DNA of 14,881 bases from Bacillota bacterium. Lineage in GTDB: Bacteria; Bacillota; Clostridia; DSM-8532. Under the pieces are notes generated by a model. It was not told where the DNA came from. It saw only the letters and a program-made list of their open reading frames with translations, and ran no database searches. This document shows, piece by piece, positions 6,189 to 13,273 of the stretch. The stretch covers positions 1 to 14,881 of the forward strand of contig JAEYPI010000070.1 in the NCBI GenBank assembly GCA_023410885.1. Direction: 5' to 3'. Position 1 is the first letter of the stretch; each line of letters opens with the position of its first letter. Both the position numbers and the translations under genes were made by a program.

Positions 6189-8090
6189 TCAGGCTTCAAA
6201 TTTCCCTGAGATCTTATGCTTTTTGATCTTACGCCAAAGAGTTGTTGTGCTGATATTCATTTCATTGGCTACCAGACTGCGGTTGCCGTCGTGCTTTTCC
6301 AATAATTCAGCGATATAGGCGGCTTCCGGGTCTTTGTAAACAATGATGGGCTGGTTTGGTTTTTTTCTTCTGACGACCGGATAAGCTTCGTTTAGCATTT
6401 GCGATACTATGATCTCATCCACAGATCTTTTCGTAGAGGATAAAACGAGATTTTCGCAGAAGCCTCTAAGCTGAATAAAATTTCCATCCCAGGGGTATTC
6501 GGCAAGTATAGTCCTTGCCCCTTTCGTAAGGACAATGTAACGGGAATAAGTATCGGAGTATTCCTTGATATATTTATCTATCCACATTCCTATCTCGTCC
6601 TTTCGTTCCCTGAGCGGAACGGGGGATAGGGTCAGGGTTGAAACAGCGTAGTACAGATCTTTTCTGAACTTACCCTCTTCTACAAGGCACCATAGATTTT
6701 TTTCGGTTGCCGTTATAATACGGATATTTACGGGAAGAGGACGGTTATCGCCGTCACGTATCAGCACACGCTCAGAAATAAGCTTATAAAGCCTGTATTG
6801 CGCACATGGGGACAATTCGGATATCTCGTCTATAAACAGAGTCCCGCCATGAGCGTCGGAAATGACTCCGTTTTTCGTATTTCCGCTTCCTGAACCAAAA
6901 AGGTGTGTCAATTGTTCGTTCTTATCATAAGCCGCGCATCTTGCGGAGACATAGGGCCCCGTTTTACGAAGGCTATCATTATGGATGGATTGAGCCAGTA
7001 TCTCACCCTCGACATCTGATTCGCCGTTTATGAGCAATGGCGCGTTTGATTGGGCATAACGCTTTGCTTTCTTTATAAATTCAGCATCTATCCTGAGATT
7101 TTTTTGTATCCACTCAAAGTTATATTTAGGAATTCGGCCTTGGACATAAAGCTCTCGTCTTGCCTCGGCTTCCAGTTGGTTGAGCTTTCTTATCTCATGA
7201 CAGGAAAGTATGGCCCCTTCAACCTGATTTCCTAACTTTATGGGAGCCAGATTTACCGCTATATCAAGACCGTTCAGCACCAGGAATGTCGAGAATACCT
7301 CCTGTCCTTTTTTCAGTACCTGATCAAGATGATACTGATCCAAGGAAGGAAACAGATCCAGAATAGACTGGCCTATAACATCCGCCTCATTTTTATTAAG
7401 CAGGTTTTCGGCAATATGGTTCAGAACCAGTATTTCGCCCGAGGAGCTGAGCTTTATGATGCCGTTGAAGGAGAAATCCAGAAGGGTCCTCAGCTCAGCG
7501 CTGTTTTTCTTCTCAAGATCTGACGCGTAGGCTACGCTGGATGCCACACGCAATGCCTGCTGGATGGAATCCTCTCCTGATGAAAGAAACATATTTGGTA
7601 CGCCTATATCATTAGCGTATTCAGTTACTATATCCCCGCCGATTATTATATCCACACCGTCCTGGGCAGCCCGGTCGACCGCCGATTTCAATTCCTCTGT
7701 ATAATTTACATAATACGTTTTTAATCTTATCTGAAAGATCTCATCAAAGAAACGCATGTCGCAGAACATGTTGCCGAAGCCTACTACTCCTATTATGGGG
7801 TTCTCTTTATTTAGCAATGTCTTTGCTTTTGTTATCAGAATCCCCATTTCCTGAGCTGTCAGCACGATTTCAACAGTGGGGATATTGGTATATCTGCGGA
7901 TAAGTGAGGCGTGGTTGCCACGGGCTATAATGATATCAACTCCGTCTGACAGAGCCTTCTGGGCTTCATCGACAGCGTTCGAGCTGGAGATCAGCTTTAT
8001 GTCTACATCATTTATGCCAAGCCTTTGCATGACATGTCTTGCCTGATCTATCATCTCTTCCCGGGGACTAAATAAAACCATCTTGGCCAT
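6189..8090 (-). CDS. PrpR-type regulator with degenerate sigma-54 AAA+ domain
   Basis: A 633-aa cytoplasmic transcription factor. Order: PrpR N-terminal sensor-like domain (~1-190, with GVDIIIARG near 50-58 and VDIIIGGDIVTEYA near 146-159), a PAS domain (~198-300), an AAA+ sigma-54-interaction-like domain (~323-545) and a Fis-type helix-turn-helix (~590-625, GNRSLVANEMNISTTTLWRKIKK). The AAA+ core is decayed. Walker A is GESDVEGE (356-363) where active proteins have GESGTGKE, so the lysine is lost. The GAFTGA loop is missing from the segment after LFG (397-409), FRKDLYYRL reads FRKDLYYAV, and the sensor II arginine in GNxREL is replaced (GNFIQL). Walker B, GGTLFIDE (415-422), survives. It therefore probably cannot remodel sigma-54 holoenzyme. 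It sits between and divergent from the operons it likely controls, sensing an aldarate or pathway intermediate (inference). A GGAAG site precedes the ATG by about 9 nt. Confidence 0.9.
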   Translation of the reverse strand: MAKMVLFSPREEMIDQARHVMQRLGINDVDIKLISSSNAVDEAQKALSDGVDIIIARGNHASLIRRYTNIPTVEIVLTAQEMGILITKAKTLLNKENPIIGVVGFGNMFCDMRFFDEIFQIRLKTYYVNYTEELKSAVDRAAQDGVDIIIGGDIVTEYANDIGVPNMFLSSGEDSIQQALRVASSVAYASDLEKKNSAELRTLLDFSFNGIIKLSSSGEILVLNHIAENLLNKNEADVIGQSILDLFPSLDQYHLDQVLKKGQEVFSTFLVLNGLDIAVNLAPIKLGNQVEGAILSCHEIRKLNQLEAEARRELYVQGRIPKYNFEWIQKNLRIDAEFIKKAKRYAQSNAPLLINGESDVEGEILAQSIHNDSLRKTGPYVSARCAAYDKNEQLTHLFGSGSGNTKNGVISDAHGGTLFIDEISELSPCAQYRLYKLISERVLIRDGDNRPLPVNIRIITATEKNLWCLVEEGKFRKDLYYAVSTLTLSPVPLRERKDEIGMWIDKYIKEYSDTYSRYIVLTKGARTILAEYPWDGNFIQLRGFCENLVLSSTKRSVDEIIVSQMLNEAYPVVRRKKPNQPIIVYKDPEAAYIAELLEKHDGNRSLVANEMNISTTTLWRKIKKHKISGKFEA

Positions 8091-8119
8091 TATTTACAGC
8101 TTCCTTTCTTTGTTATGCC

Positions 8120-8137
8120 TATGTTAAGCTTAACATA
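8120..8137. promoter_or_regulatory. 18-bp perfect palindrome in the regulator leader
   Basis: TATGTTAAGCTTAACATA is self-complementary over all 18 bases. It lies 30-47 bp upstream of the regulator's start codon, just inside the edge of the shared operator element. Its position in the 5' leader suggests an operator for autoregulation or for a second factor; this is inference. A similar palindrome was not seen upstream of garR. Confidence 0.55.
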
Positions 8138-8140
8138 TAA

Positions 8141-8285
8141 TAGAAATAAATGAAACGCGTAAATGAAATATAAATTTCATTAATTGAATGATTATTTAAT
8201 TACTATAAAATCATAATACAAGTTTATTTCATTTGTCAATTGTTTGGGATTGGTCATTTTTTTATAATTAAAGTCACAAAAAGCC
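8141..8285 (+). promoter_or_regulatory. tctC operon promoter with shared ATGAAA-N6-TTTCAT operator
   Basis: Counterpart of the garR control region, aligned without gaps to 2712-2811 over 8141-8240. The inverted repeat is AATGAAA (8162-8168), 6 nt, TTTCATT (8175-8181). Other elements are an upstream ATGAAA (8150-8155), TCATT-N5-AATGA (8177-8191), and AAGTTTATTTCATTTGTCAAT split across 8220-8240. The -10 box TATAAT is at 8263-8268; the hexamer 17 bp upstream is TTGTTT (8240-8245), a weak -35. GTCACAAA follows near the expected start. Spacing from the operator to the -10 differs by only 1 bp from the garR copy. No GG-N10-GC sigma-54 signature was found. Confidence 0.7.
8210..8239 (-). promoter_or_regulatory. 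Regulator gene promoter, TTGACA-N18-TATGAT
   Basis: On the minus strand a perfect -35 TTGACA (8239-8234) and a -10 TATGAT (8215-8210, 5 of 6 matches) are 18 bp apart. A start near 8203 would give the regulator a leader of about 110 nt that runs through the ATGAAA/TTTCAT operator and the 18-bp palindrome, a layout suited to autorepression. The -35 overlaps the conserved CATTTGTCAAT block of the tctC promoter. Confidence 0.6.
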
Positions 8286-8323
8286 TTTGCCTGTTGTTCC
8301 TTTAATTACTTGAGGCAGGCAAA
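8286..8323 (+). other. Leader inverted repeat before tctC
   Basis: TTTGCCTG (8286-8293) and CAGGCAAA (8316-8323) form a perfect 8-bp stem with a 22-nt loop in the tctC 5' leader, ending 7 nt before the AAGGAGG ribosome site. The loop segment GTTGTTCC could also pair with GGAAACAAC at the ribosome site and start (one bulge), so translation control is possible but unproven. Confidence 0.35.
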
Positions 8324-8343
8324 AATAACAAGGAGGAAACAAC

Positions 8344-9450
8344 ATGAAATTATTAAAACTGCTCAGAGTCCCTGTTGCTATGACATTGGCATCGTTTATG
8401 CTCCTTTCTGGCTGTACATCCAAGCCGTCTACATCGAGCACTCCGTCCAGCAGTGGGCCTTCCACCTCAGAAACTGCTAAGGCACCTGAAAAATCAGTTT
8501 TTGACGGGCAAAGGATAAGAATTATTATTGGTTCCACCTCTACCGGCGGAGATACATATCTCACAGCTGATACTGTAGGACGTTACCTGTCTGCAGCTGT
8601 TAACGCAAATGCCAAGGTTGACGCTATCGGTGCAGGAAGAGCTCTTGAGGAAATCACTAAAGCTAAAGGCGACGGTAGTACGATGATGATTTTCCACGAT
8701 ATGACCTATCTTGGTGTATCATTCGGAGCCTATGATGAAGCCTACAAGCTTGAAAACTTTATTGTAGGTCCAAGAATGTCTATCAACCCCGGTTATTGCC
8801 TTGTCGGAAAAGCAGACCTTCCATATAATAACCTTAAAGAAATGGCTGACTGGTTAAAGGCAAATCCCAATGAGACCGTTAAGCTTGCTATTGAATCCGG
8901 TGGTCTTTCACACCTTGGTTTCATTGCTTTCTATGATTTTGTTGCTAAGAATTACGGCCAGGATGTGGCTGATCGTGTAAAAGCGTATGTATCCGGTTCC
9001 ACAGACGAAAAGAGACAGGCTATATGGGACGGAAACTGTGACGCGATGTTCGCTGATGTAACTAATGAAGAACAGTACACCAAGGATGGCGTTGACGCTC
9101 AGATCAAGATGAAATTCCTTGGCATCTATGCCGGTGAGAGAATCGAAGGCAAGGATATCCCGACATTCGCAGAACAGGGTATTACCTTGAATGGCGAGCC
9201 TTTCATCTTCGATAAAGAATTCACTATATTCCTTCCCAAGGATACTCCTCAAAATATCATAGACGAGCTTGATGCTGCATGCAAGAAGGTAGCTGAGGAT
9301 CCTAAGTTCCAGGAAGAGCTTGCTAAGTATGGTTACATTCCCGCATATTTATCTACCGCTGATAACCAGAAGCATATGTATGAAAAGAGAGATATTTATG
9401 ATGCACTCATCAAAAATGCTCCAAGTCTTGATGCTTTGACAGCGAACTAA
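8344..9450 (+). CDS. tctC: TctC/Bug-family solute-binding lipoprotein of TTT transporter
   Basis: Extracytoplasmic substrate-binding component of a tripartite tricarboxylate transporter, 368 aa. Residues 1-24 are a lipoprotein signal with lipobox LSGC (Cys24). Residues 25-50 are a Ser/Thr/Pro-rich tether, and from ~52 a Bug-type periplasmic-binding fold begins (FDGQRIRIIIGSTSTGGD, with the usual early beta strand and Gly-rich ligand loop). The family binds carboxylates such as citrate, tartrate or aldarates. Lipid anchoring is the Gram-positive form of this normally periplasmic protein. The start ATG follows AAGGAGG. It is first in the operon with tctB, tctA and garD, so glucarate/galactarate is the likely ligand (inference). 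A strong hairpin follows the gene, consistent with higher expression of the binding protein than of the membrane parts. Confidence 0.9.
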   Translation: MKLLKLLRVPVAMTLASFMLLSGCTSKPSTSSTPSSSGPSTSETAKAPEKSVFDGQRIRIIIGSTSTGGDTYLTADTVGRYLSAAVNANAKVDAIGAGRALEEITKAKGDGSTMMIFHDMTYLGVSFGAYDEAYKLENFIVGPRMSINPGYCLVGKADLPYNNLKEMADWLKANPNETVKLAIESGGLSHLGFIAFYDFVAKNYGQDVADRVKAYVSGSTDEKRQAIWDGNCDAMFADVTNEEQYTKDGVDAQIKMKFLGIYAGERIEGKDIPTFAEQGITLNGEPFIFDKEFTIFLPKDTPQNIIDELDAACKKVAEDPKFQEELAKYGYIPAYLSTADNQKHMYEKRDIYDALIKNAPSLDALTAN

Positions 9451-9505
9451 TAATCATATCTTTCCTTAAATCCATTATCCAACCCTTCGCAAGTAAATTA
9501 AAAAG

Positions 9506-9536
9506 GGGGCCCACCCGTATTTAATGGGCGGGCCTC
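9506..9536 (+). other. GC-rich intra-operon hairpin between tctC and tctB
   Basis: GGGGCCCACCC (9506-9516) pairs with GGGCGGGCCTC (9526-9536) with one A/C mismatch and one G-T wobble, loop 9 nt. No T run follows (TTCAG), so full termination is unlikely. It probably protects the tctC message from 3' decay or acts as a partial terminator lowering tctBA-garD levels. Confidence 0.6.
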
Positions 9537-9594
9537 TTCAGATAAAACTCTAATAGTAAAACCTACAGTTAAAATTTAAAATGGAGGGGTAACC

Positions 9595-10002
9595 TTGTCA
9601 GACTTATTTAAGATCAAAATGGTGTATTCCACCTCACATATGCTCTTCCCTAAAATCATTATAGGTGTTTTAGTAATTTTGGGATCCATCCTGCTGATTC
9701 AAAAAATCATGAAAATAGTAAAGAGTAAGGAAAAAATTTCATTCAAGGGCAAGAAGTTCTTTGAAGAAGATTACGATAAACTCAAGTTTTGGGGTGCTAT
9801 TGTCTTACTGGCTGTCTATATCTTTATTTTGGATAAAATCGGCTTTATCGCCTCCAGTATTATATGTATCTTCTTATTTAACTTATTGTTTACTGGTACC
9901 CTGAAGAAGAAGCCGATGATTATATCAGCTGTTATCTCGGTAGTTACAACTATGTCAATATGGTATGTGTTCGGTGTTCTTTTCAATATTACGCTGCCAT
10001 AA
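9595..10002 (+). CDS. tctB: TctB-family small membrane subunit of TTT transporter
   Basis: A 135-aa small membrane protein of the tripartite tricarboxylate transporter, recognised by size, position between tctC and tctA, and about four hydrophobic segments (~19-38, 65-79, 82-100, 108-130). A basic/acidic cytoplasmic loop lies at ~39-63. Sequence conservation in TctB is low, so context carries much of the call. The start is TTG at 9595 with GGAGGGG 5 nt upstream; the next in-frame ATG (9619) lacks such a site. It follows tctC after 144 bp holding a hairpin, and tctA begins 21 bp after its stop. Confidence 0.85.
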   Translation: MSDLFKIKMVYSTSHMLFPKIIIGVLVILGSILLIQKIMKIVKSKEKISFKGKKFFEEDYDKLKFWGAIVLLAVYIFILDKIGFIASSIICIFLFNLLFTGTLKKKPMIISAVISVVTTMSIWYVFGVLFNITLP

Positions 10003-10023
10003 CCTTTAGAAGGAGAGATTAAA

Positions 10024-11523
10024 ATGCCTGAAATAACTATTATGCATCTTTTGATGGCTGTATTGGGTGTTGTCGTCGGTATAGTTTTCGGAGCTATCCC
10101 CGGAATGACAGCAACAATGGCTGTCGCAGTATTTTTGCCTCTTACCTATGCCTATGATATGCAGACTGCCATGTACTTGTTATTAGGCTTGTATGTCGGC
10201 GGTATCAGCGGTGGTCTTGTACCCGCTATTCTGATCAATATCCCCGGTACTCCTTCCTCACTTTGCAGTGTATTTGAAGGTTATCCAATGGCCAAGCGCG
10301 GAGAGGGCGAGCGCGCGTTAAAGATCGCCATCACATCATCCTTGATTGGAGGATTGATCAGCCTCGCATGCCTGTTCTTCTTTACACCTCCTCTGGCTAA
10401 GCTTGCTATCAAGTTCTCATCCATTGAAAAATTCCTGATCATCCTTTTTGCCCTGACAGTTATTGCCGCCCTTTCAAAAGGGAAAATGCTTCTAGGCGTA
10501 TTCAGCGGCTTCCTTGGAGTTCTTGTTTCCTTGATGGGCACGTTTTCTGATAACAACAAGTTAAGGCTTGTTCCTGATATGTTTAAAACTGAAATGATCT
10601 ATGGTTTCGATCTGCTTCCGCTTCTGATAGGACTTTTTGCGGTCTCTCAGATGTTCCAGGAGGCTGAGAACGGAATGAAAGCGCAGTCCCTCTCTTCTAT
10701 GTTTGAGATGAGAGCGAATGCTAAGAAGTTCTCTCTTAAGGACTTTAAGGGAAATGGAGTATCAATCATCCGTTCAGCTCTCATAGGAACCTTCATCGGC
10801 GTTCTGCCCGGTATCGGCGGAAGTACCGCTTCCTTGATGTCATATTCCCAGTATAAATCATGGACAAAGCATCCTGAGAGAGTCGGAACAGGAGAACCTG
10901 AAGGTCTGATATGTACAGAGACTGCCGACAACGCTCTTACAGGCGGTGCCCTCATTCCTCTGCTTTCCCTCGGACTTCCCGGTGACAGTACGACAGCTGT
11001 TCTCATAGGTGCCTTCATGCTGCACGGTATCCAGGTTGGACCTCTCTTTATCCAGCAGCATACAGGTACCTGGAACAGTATCCTGTTCGGTTTATTAATC
11101 GCAAACCTTATAATGTTCGCTATCATGTTCTTCTCCATAAAATACATAGCAAATCTCGTAAAGATCCCGCCTTCACGTTTATATCCTGTTGTTACCGTTA
11201 TGTGCCTTGTAGGATCATACGCAATAAATAACGGTGTTATGTTTGACGTATGGACAATGCTTATTTTCGGAATCATCGGATTTATTTTCGATAAGGTCGG
11301 AATGCCTTCAACACCTTTCCTTATAGGCTTTATCCTTGGAGGAGATCTGGAGAAATACTTCATTGACTCCTTAAAGGGCAACGACGGATCATTACTGGCA
11401 TTTGTTTCGCCTGAAAGACCTATAGCACTGGTTATCTGGCTGCTGATCTTCATTTCTATAGGCTATGCTATCTTTGATGACAGAAGAAGCAAGAAGCAAG
11501 GTGCATCAGCTTGTGGTTGTTGA
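10024..11523 (+). CDS. tctA: TctA-family large permease subunit of TTT transporter
   Basis: A 499-aa polytopic membrane permease, the channel-forming subunit working with TctB and the TctC-bound ligand, driven by an ion gradient. Family motifs: GAIPGMTA (23-30) in the first segment, NIPGTPSS (72-79), and the second-half counterpart GVLPGIGGSTAS (259-270). The conserved stretch EPEGLICTETADNA is at 291-304, with GLPGDSTTAVLIGA at 317-330. About 11-12 hydrophobic segments are seen. The C-terminus ends in a short Cys-bearing tail (ACGC). The start ATG has AGAAGGAGAG upstream. Linked to garD, so an aldarate substrate is inferred rather than citrate. Confidence 0.95.
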   Translation: MPEITIMHLLMAVLGVVVGIVFGAIPGMTATMAVAVFLPLTYAYDMQTAMYLLLGLYVGGISGGLVPAILINIPGTPSSLCSVFEGYPMAKRGEGERALKIAITSSLIGGLISLACLFFFTPPLAKLAIKFSSIEKFLIILFALTVIAALSKGKMLLGVFSGFLGVLVSLMGTFSDNNKLRLVPDMFKTEMIYGFDLLPLLIGLFAVSQMFQEAENGMKAQSLSSMFEMRANAKKFSLKDFKGNGVSIIRSALIGTFIGVLPGIGGSTASLMSYSQYKSWTKHPERVGTGEPEGLICTETADNALTGGALIPLLSLGLPGDSTTAVLIGAFMLHGIQVGPLFIQQHTGTWNSILFGLLIANLIMFAIMFFSIKYIANLVKIPPSRLYPVVTVMCLVGSYAINNGVMFDVWTMLIFGIIGFIFDKVGMPSTPFLIGFILGGDLEKYFIDSLKGNDGSLLAFVSPERPIALVIWLLIFISIGYAIFDDRRSKKQGASACGC

Positions 11524-11560
11524 TAAATAATAAACGTTTTTAGACCAAAACCCTTAGCTG

Positions 11561-11592
11561 TATCCCCCAAAAGGTTAGCCTTTTGGGGGATA
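11561..11592 (+). other. Perfect 14-bp hairpin between tctA and garD
   Basis: TATCCCCCAAAAGG (11561-11574) and CCTTTTGGGGGATA (11579-11592) pair perfectly around TTAG. The sequence after it is not T-rich on the plus strand, so this is probably a processing/stability or attenuation hairpin within the operon rather than a full terminator. The garD RBS (GAGGAGAT) begins about 19 bp later. Confidence 0.65.
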
Positions 11593-11626
11593 TCCATAAG
11601 ATTTAGAATTCCGAGGAGATGATAAA

Positions 11627-13138
11627 ATGGATTCATGCATCAGAATAAGCAGTGATGATAATGTTGTGATCACGGTGAACGATGTGAAAAAGGGATCAAA
11701 GGTATTTGGAGATATCATTGCGAATACCGATATACCTCAGGCGCATAAAATAGCTCTTCAGGATATCCCTGAGGGCGCTCCTGTCATAAGGTATGGTGTT
11801 ATACTGGGCTATGCCAAACAGGATATCCCCGCCGGCGGCTGGATCAATGAAAATATGCTTGTACTGCCTTCCACACCCGATGTCAGTGATATGTCATTCG
11901 GGGTCAATATAAAAGAGGATCTGCCTGTAGCTCCGGTAAAGACCTTTGAAGGTTACAGGAATCCGAAGGGCGGATACGCGGGTACTCGGAATATTCTGGC
12001 AATAAGCACAACTGTGCAGTGCGTCACCGGTGTTTTGAATGTAGCCGTTAATAAGATCAAAAGTGAGATACTGCCTAAATATAAGAATGTTGACGATGTT
12101 GTTCCTATCAACCACGCTTACGGCTGCGGTGTTGCCATAAACGCTCCTGAAGCTGTTATACCTATAAGGGCGTTAAAAAATATGGTAGATAACCCCAACT
12201 TCGGCGGAGAAGTGATGCTGGTGGGCTTAGGCTGTGAGAAGCTAACTGTAGAGCAGCTTTTGAAACAGGAGGACATTTCCCCTGATAATGTGATAATCCT
12301 GCAGGAAAAGGAAGGCTTTGAAGCAATGGTGGAAGCCATTGTGAATATGGCAGAGAAAAAGCTGGAGAGACTTAACGAGAGAAAAAGGGAAACTCTGCCT
12401 TTATCCGATCTTTGCATCGGGGTACAATGTGGAGGAAGCGACGCGTTTTCAGGTGTTACCTCAAACCCTGCGGTCGGCTATGCCTCCGACTTACTGGTAC
12501 AGGCCGGGGCAACGGTCATGTTTTCCGAAGTGACAGAAGTAAGGGACGCGGTATATCTTCTTTCAGAGCGCTGCGTAGATGAAGAGACTTCTAAAAAGCT
12601 CGGCAGAGAGATGAAATGGTACGATAATTATCTTGATATGGGTCAGGTAGACCGCAGCGCCAATCCTACTCCCGGAAACAAAAAAGGCGGTCTCTCCAAT
12701 ATCGTTGAAAAGGCTATGGGTTCTATCGCAAAATCGGGAACATCACCCATCGTTGAGGTCCTTTCTCCGGGTGAAAAGCCTCAAAAAAGAGGTCTTATAT
12801 ATGCGGCAACCCCTGCCAGCGATTTTGTATGCGGTCCTATGCAGCTTGCTTCGGGCATAACTCTTCAGGTGTTCACCACCGGCAGAGGAACCCCTTACGG
12901 CCTTGCTGCCGCGCCTGTCATCAAGGTTTCTACAAGATCTGATTTAAAAAATATGTGGAAGGATCTTATAGATATAGATGCCGGCAAGATTGCAACAGGT
13001 GAGTCTAATATCGAAAAAGTGGGGCTGGAATTATTCAACTTTATAGTTGATGTTGCAAGTGGAAGAAAAGAGCCTTTTGCGGAAAAGTATAAATTACATA
13101 ACGATTTATGCATTTTTAATCCCGCTCCTATAACTTGA
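11627..13138 (+). CDS. garD: D-galactarate dehydratase GarD
   Basis: UxaA/GarD-family dehydratase converting D-galactarate (meso-galactarate) to 5-dehydro-4-deoxy-D-glucarate, the same product GudD makes. The protein is 503 aa (E. coli GarD 523) and alignable throughout. An N-terminal SAF-like domain spans ~12-82 (IVxVNDVKKG, HKIALQDIPEG, YGVILGYA), then the catalytic part from ~107 (FEGYRNPKGGYAGTRN). Other conserved blocks are NHAYGCGVAINAP (162-174), GLGCEK (200-205), CGGSDAFSG (268-276), MFSEVTEVRDA (298-308), DRSANPTPGNKKGGL (342-356), TPASDFVCG (395-403) and C-terminal FNPAPIT. These favour GarD over altronate dehydratase UxaA, which is split or shorter in these blocks. It is last in the transporter operon, separated from tctA by a hairpin. 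Confidence 0.95.
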   Translation: MDSCIRISSDDNVVITVNDVKKGSKVFGDIIANTDIPQAHKIALQDIPEGAPVIRYGVILGYAKQDIPAGGWINENMLVLPSTPDVSDMSFGVNIKEDLPVAPVKTFEGYRNPKGGYAGTRNILAISTTVQCVTGVLNVAVNKIKSEILPKYKNVDDVVPINHAYGCGVAINAPEAVIPIRALKNMVDNPNFGGEVMLVGLGCEKLTVEQLLKQEDISPDNVIILQEKEGFEAMVEAIVNMAEKKLERLNERKRETLPLSDLCIGVQCGGSDAFSGVTSNPAVGYASDLLVQAGATVMFSEVTEVRDAVYLLSERCVDEETSKKLGREMKWYDNYLDMGQVDRSANPTPGNKKGGLSNIVEKAMGSIAKSGTSPIVEVLSPGEKPQKRGLIYAATPASDFVCGPMQLASGITLQVFTTGRGTPYGLAAAPVIKVSTRSDLKNMWKDLIDIDAGKIATGESNIEKVGLELFNFIVDVASGRKEPFAEKYKLHNDLCIFNPAPIT

Positions 13139-13214
13139 TCTCAAAATCCGTACTATAATTTATGGCAGACTTATCATCTGTTAAATTTAAGTGATATCTG
13201 CATGTCTTGTGATA

Positions 13215-13223
13215 TGATATAAT
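13215..13223 (+). promoter_or_regulatory. Extended -10 promoter for the AEC permease
   Basis: TGATATAAT is a TGn extended -10 with a perfect TATAAT (13218-13223) and no recognisable -35. Transcription would start near 13230, inside the left arm of the terminator that follows, so this transcript could not fold that hairpin. Confidence 0.45.
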
Positions 13224-13227
13224 GATC

Positions 13228-13257
13228 CCTCGAGTGTAAACTTCGAGGTTTTTTTTT
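13228..13257 (+). terminator. Terminator after garD, abutting the AEC permease RBS
   Basis: CCTCGA (13228-13233) pairs with TCGAGG (13243-13248) with a 9-nt loop, followed by nine T's (13249-13257). It lies 89 bp after the garD stop. The T run ends one base before the AGGAGGG site of the next gene, so read-through or the promoter just upstream must serve that gene. Confidence 0.75.
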
Positions 13258-13273
13258 CAGGAGGGCTTAATAG

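Noticed and set aside
10647..11453. 268-codon open frame on the minus strand
   Set aside because: It is fully antisense to tctA, shows no family resemblance and has no RBS context; tctA is unambiguous.
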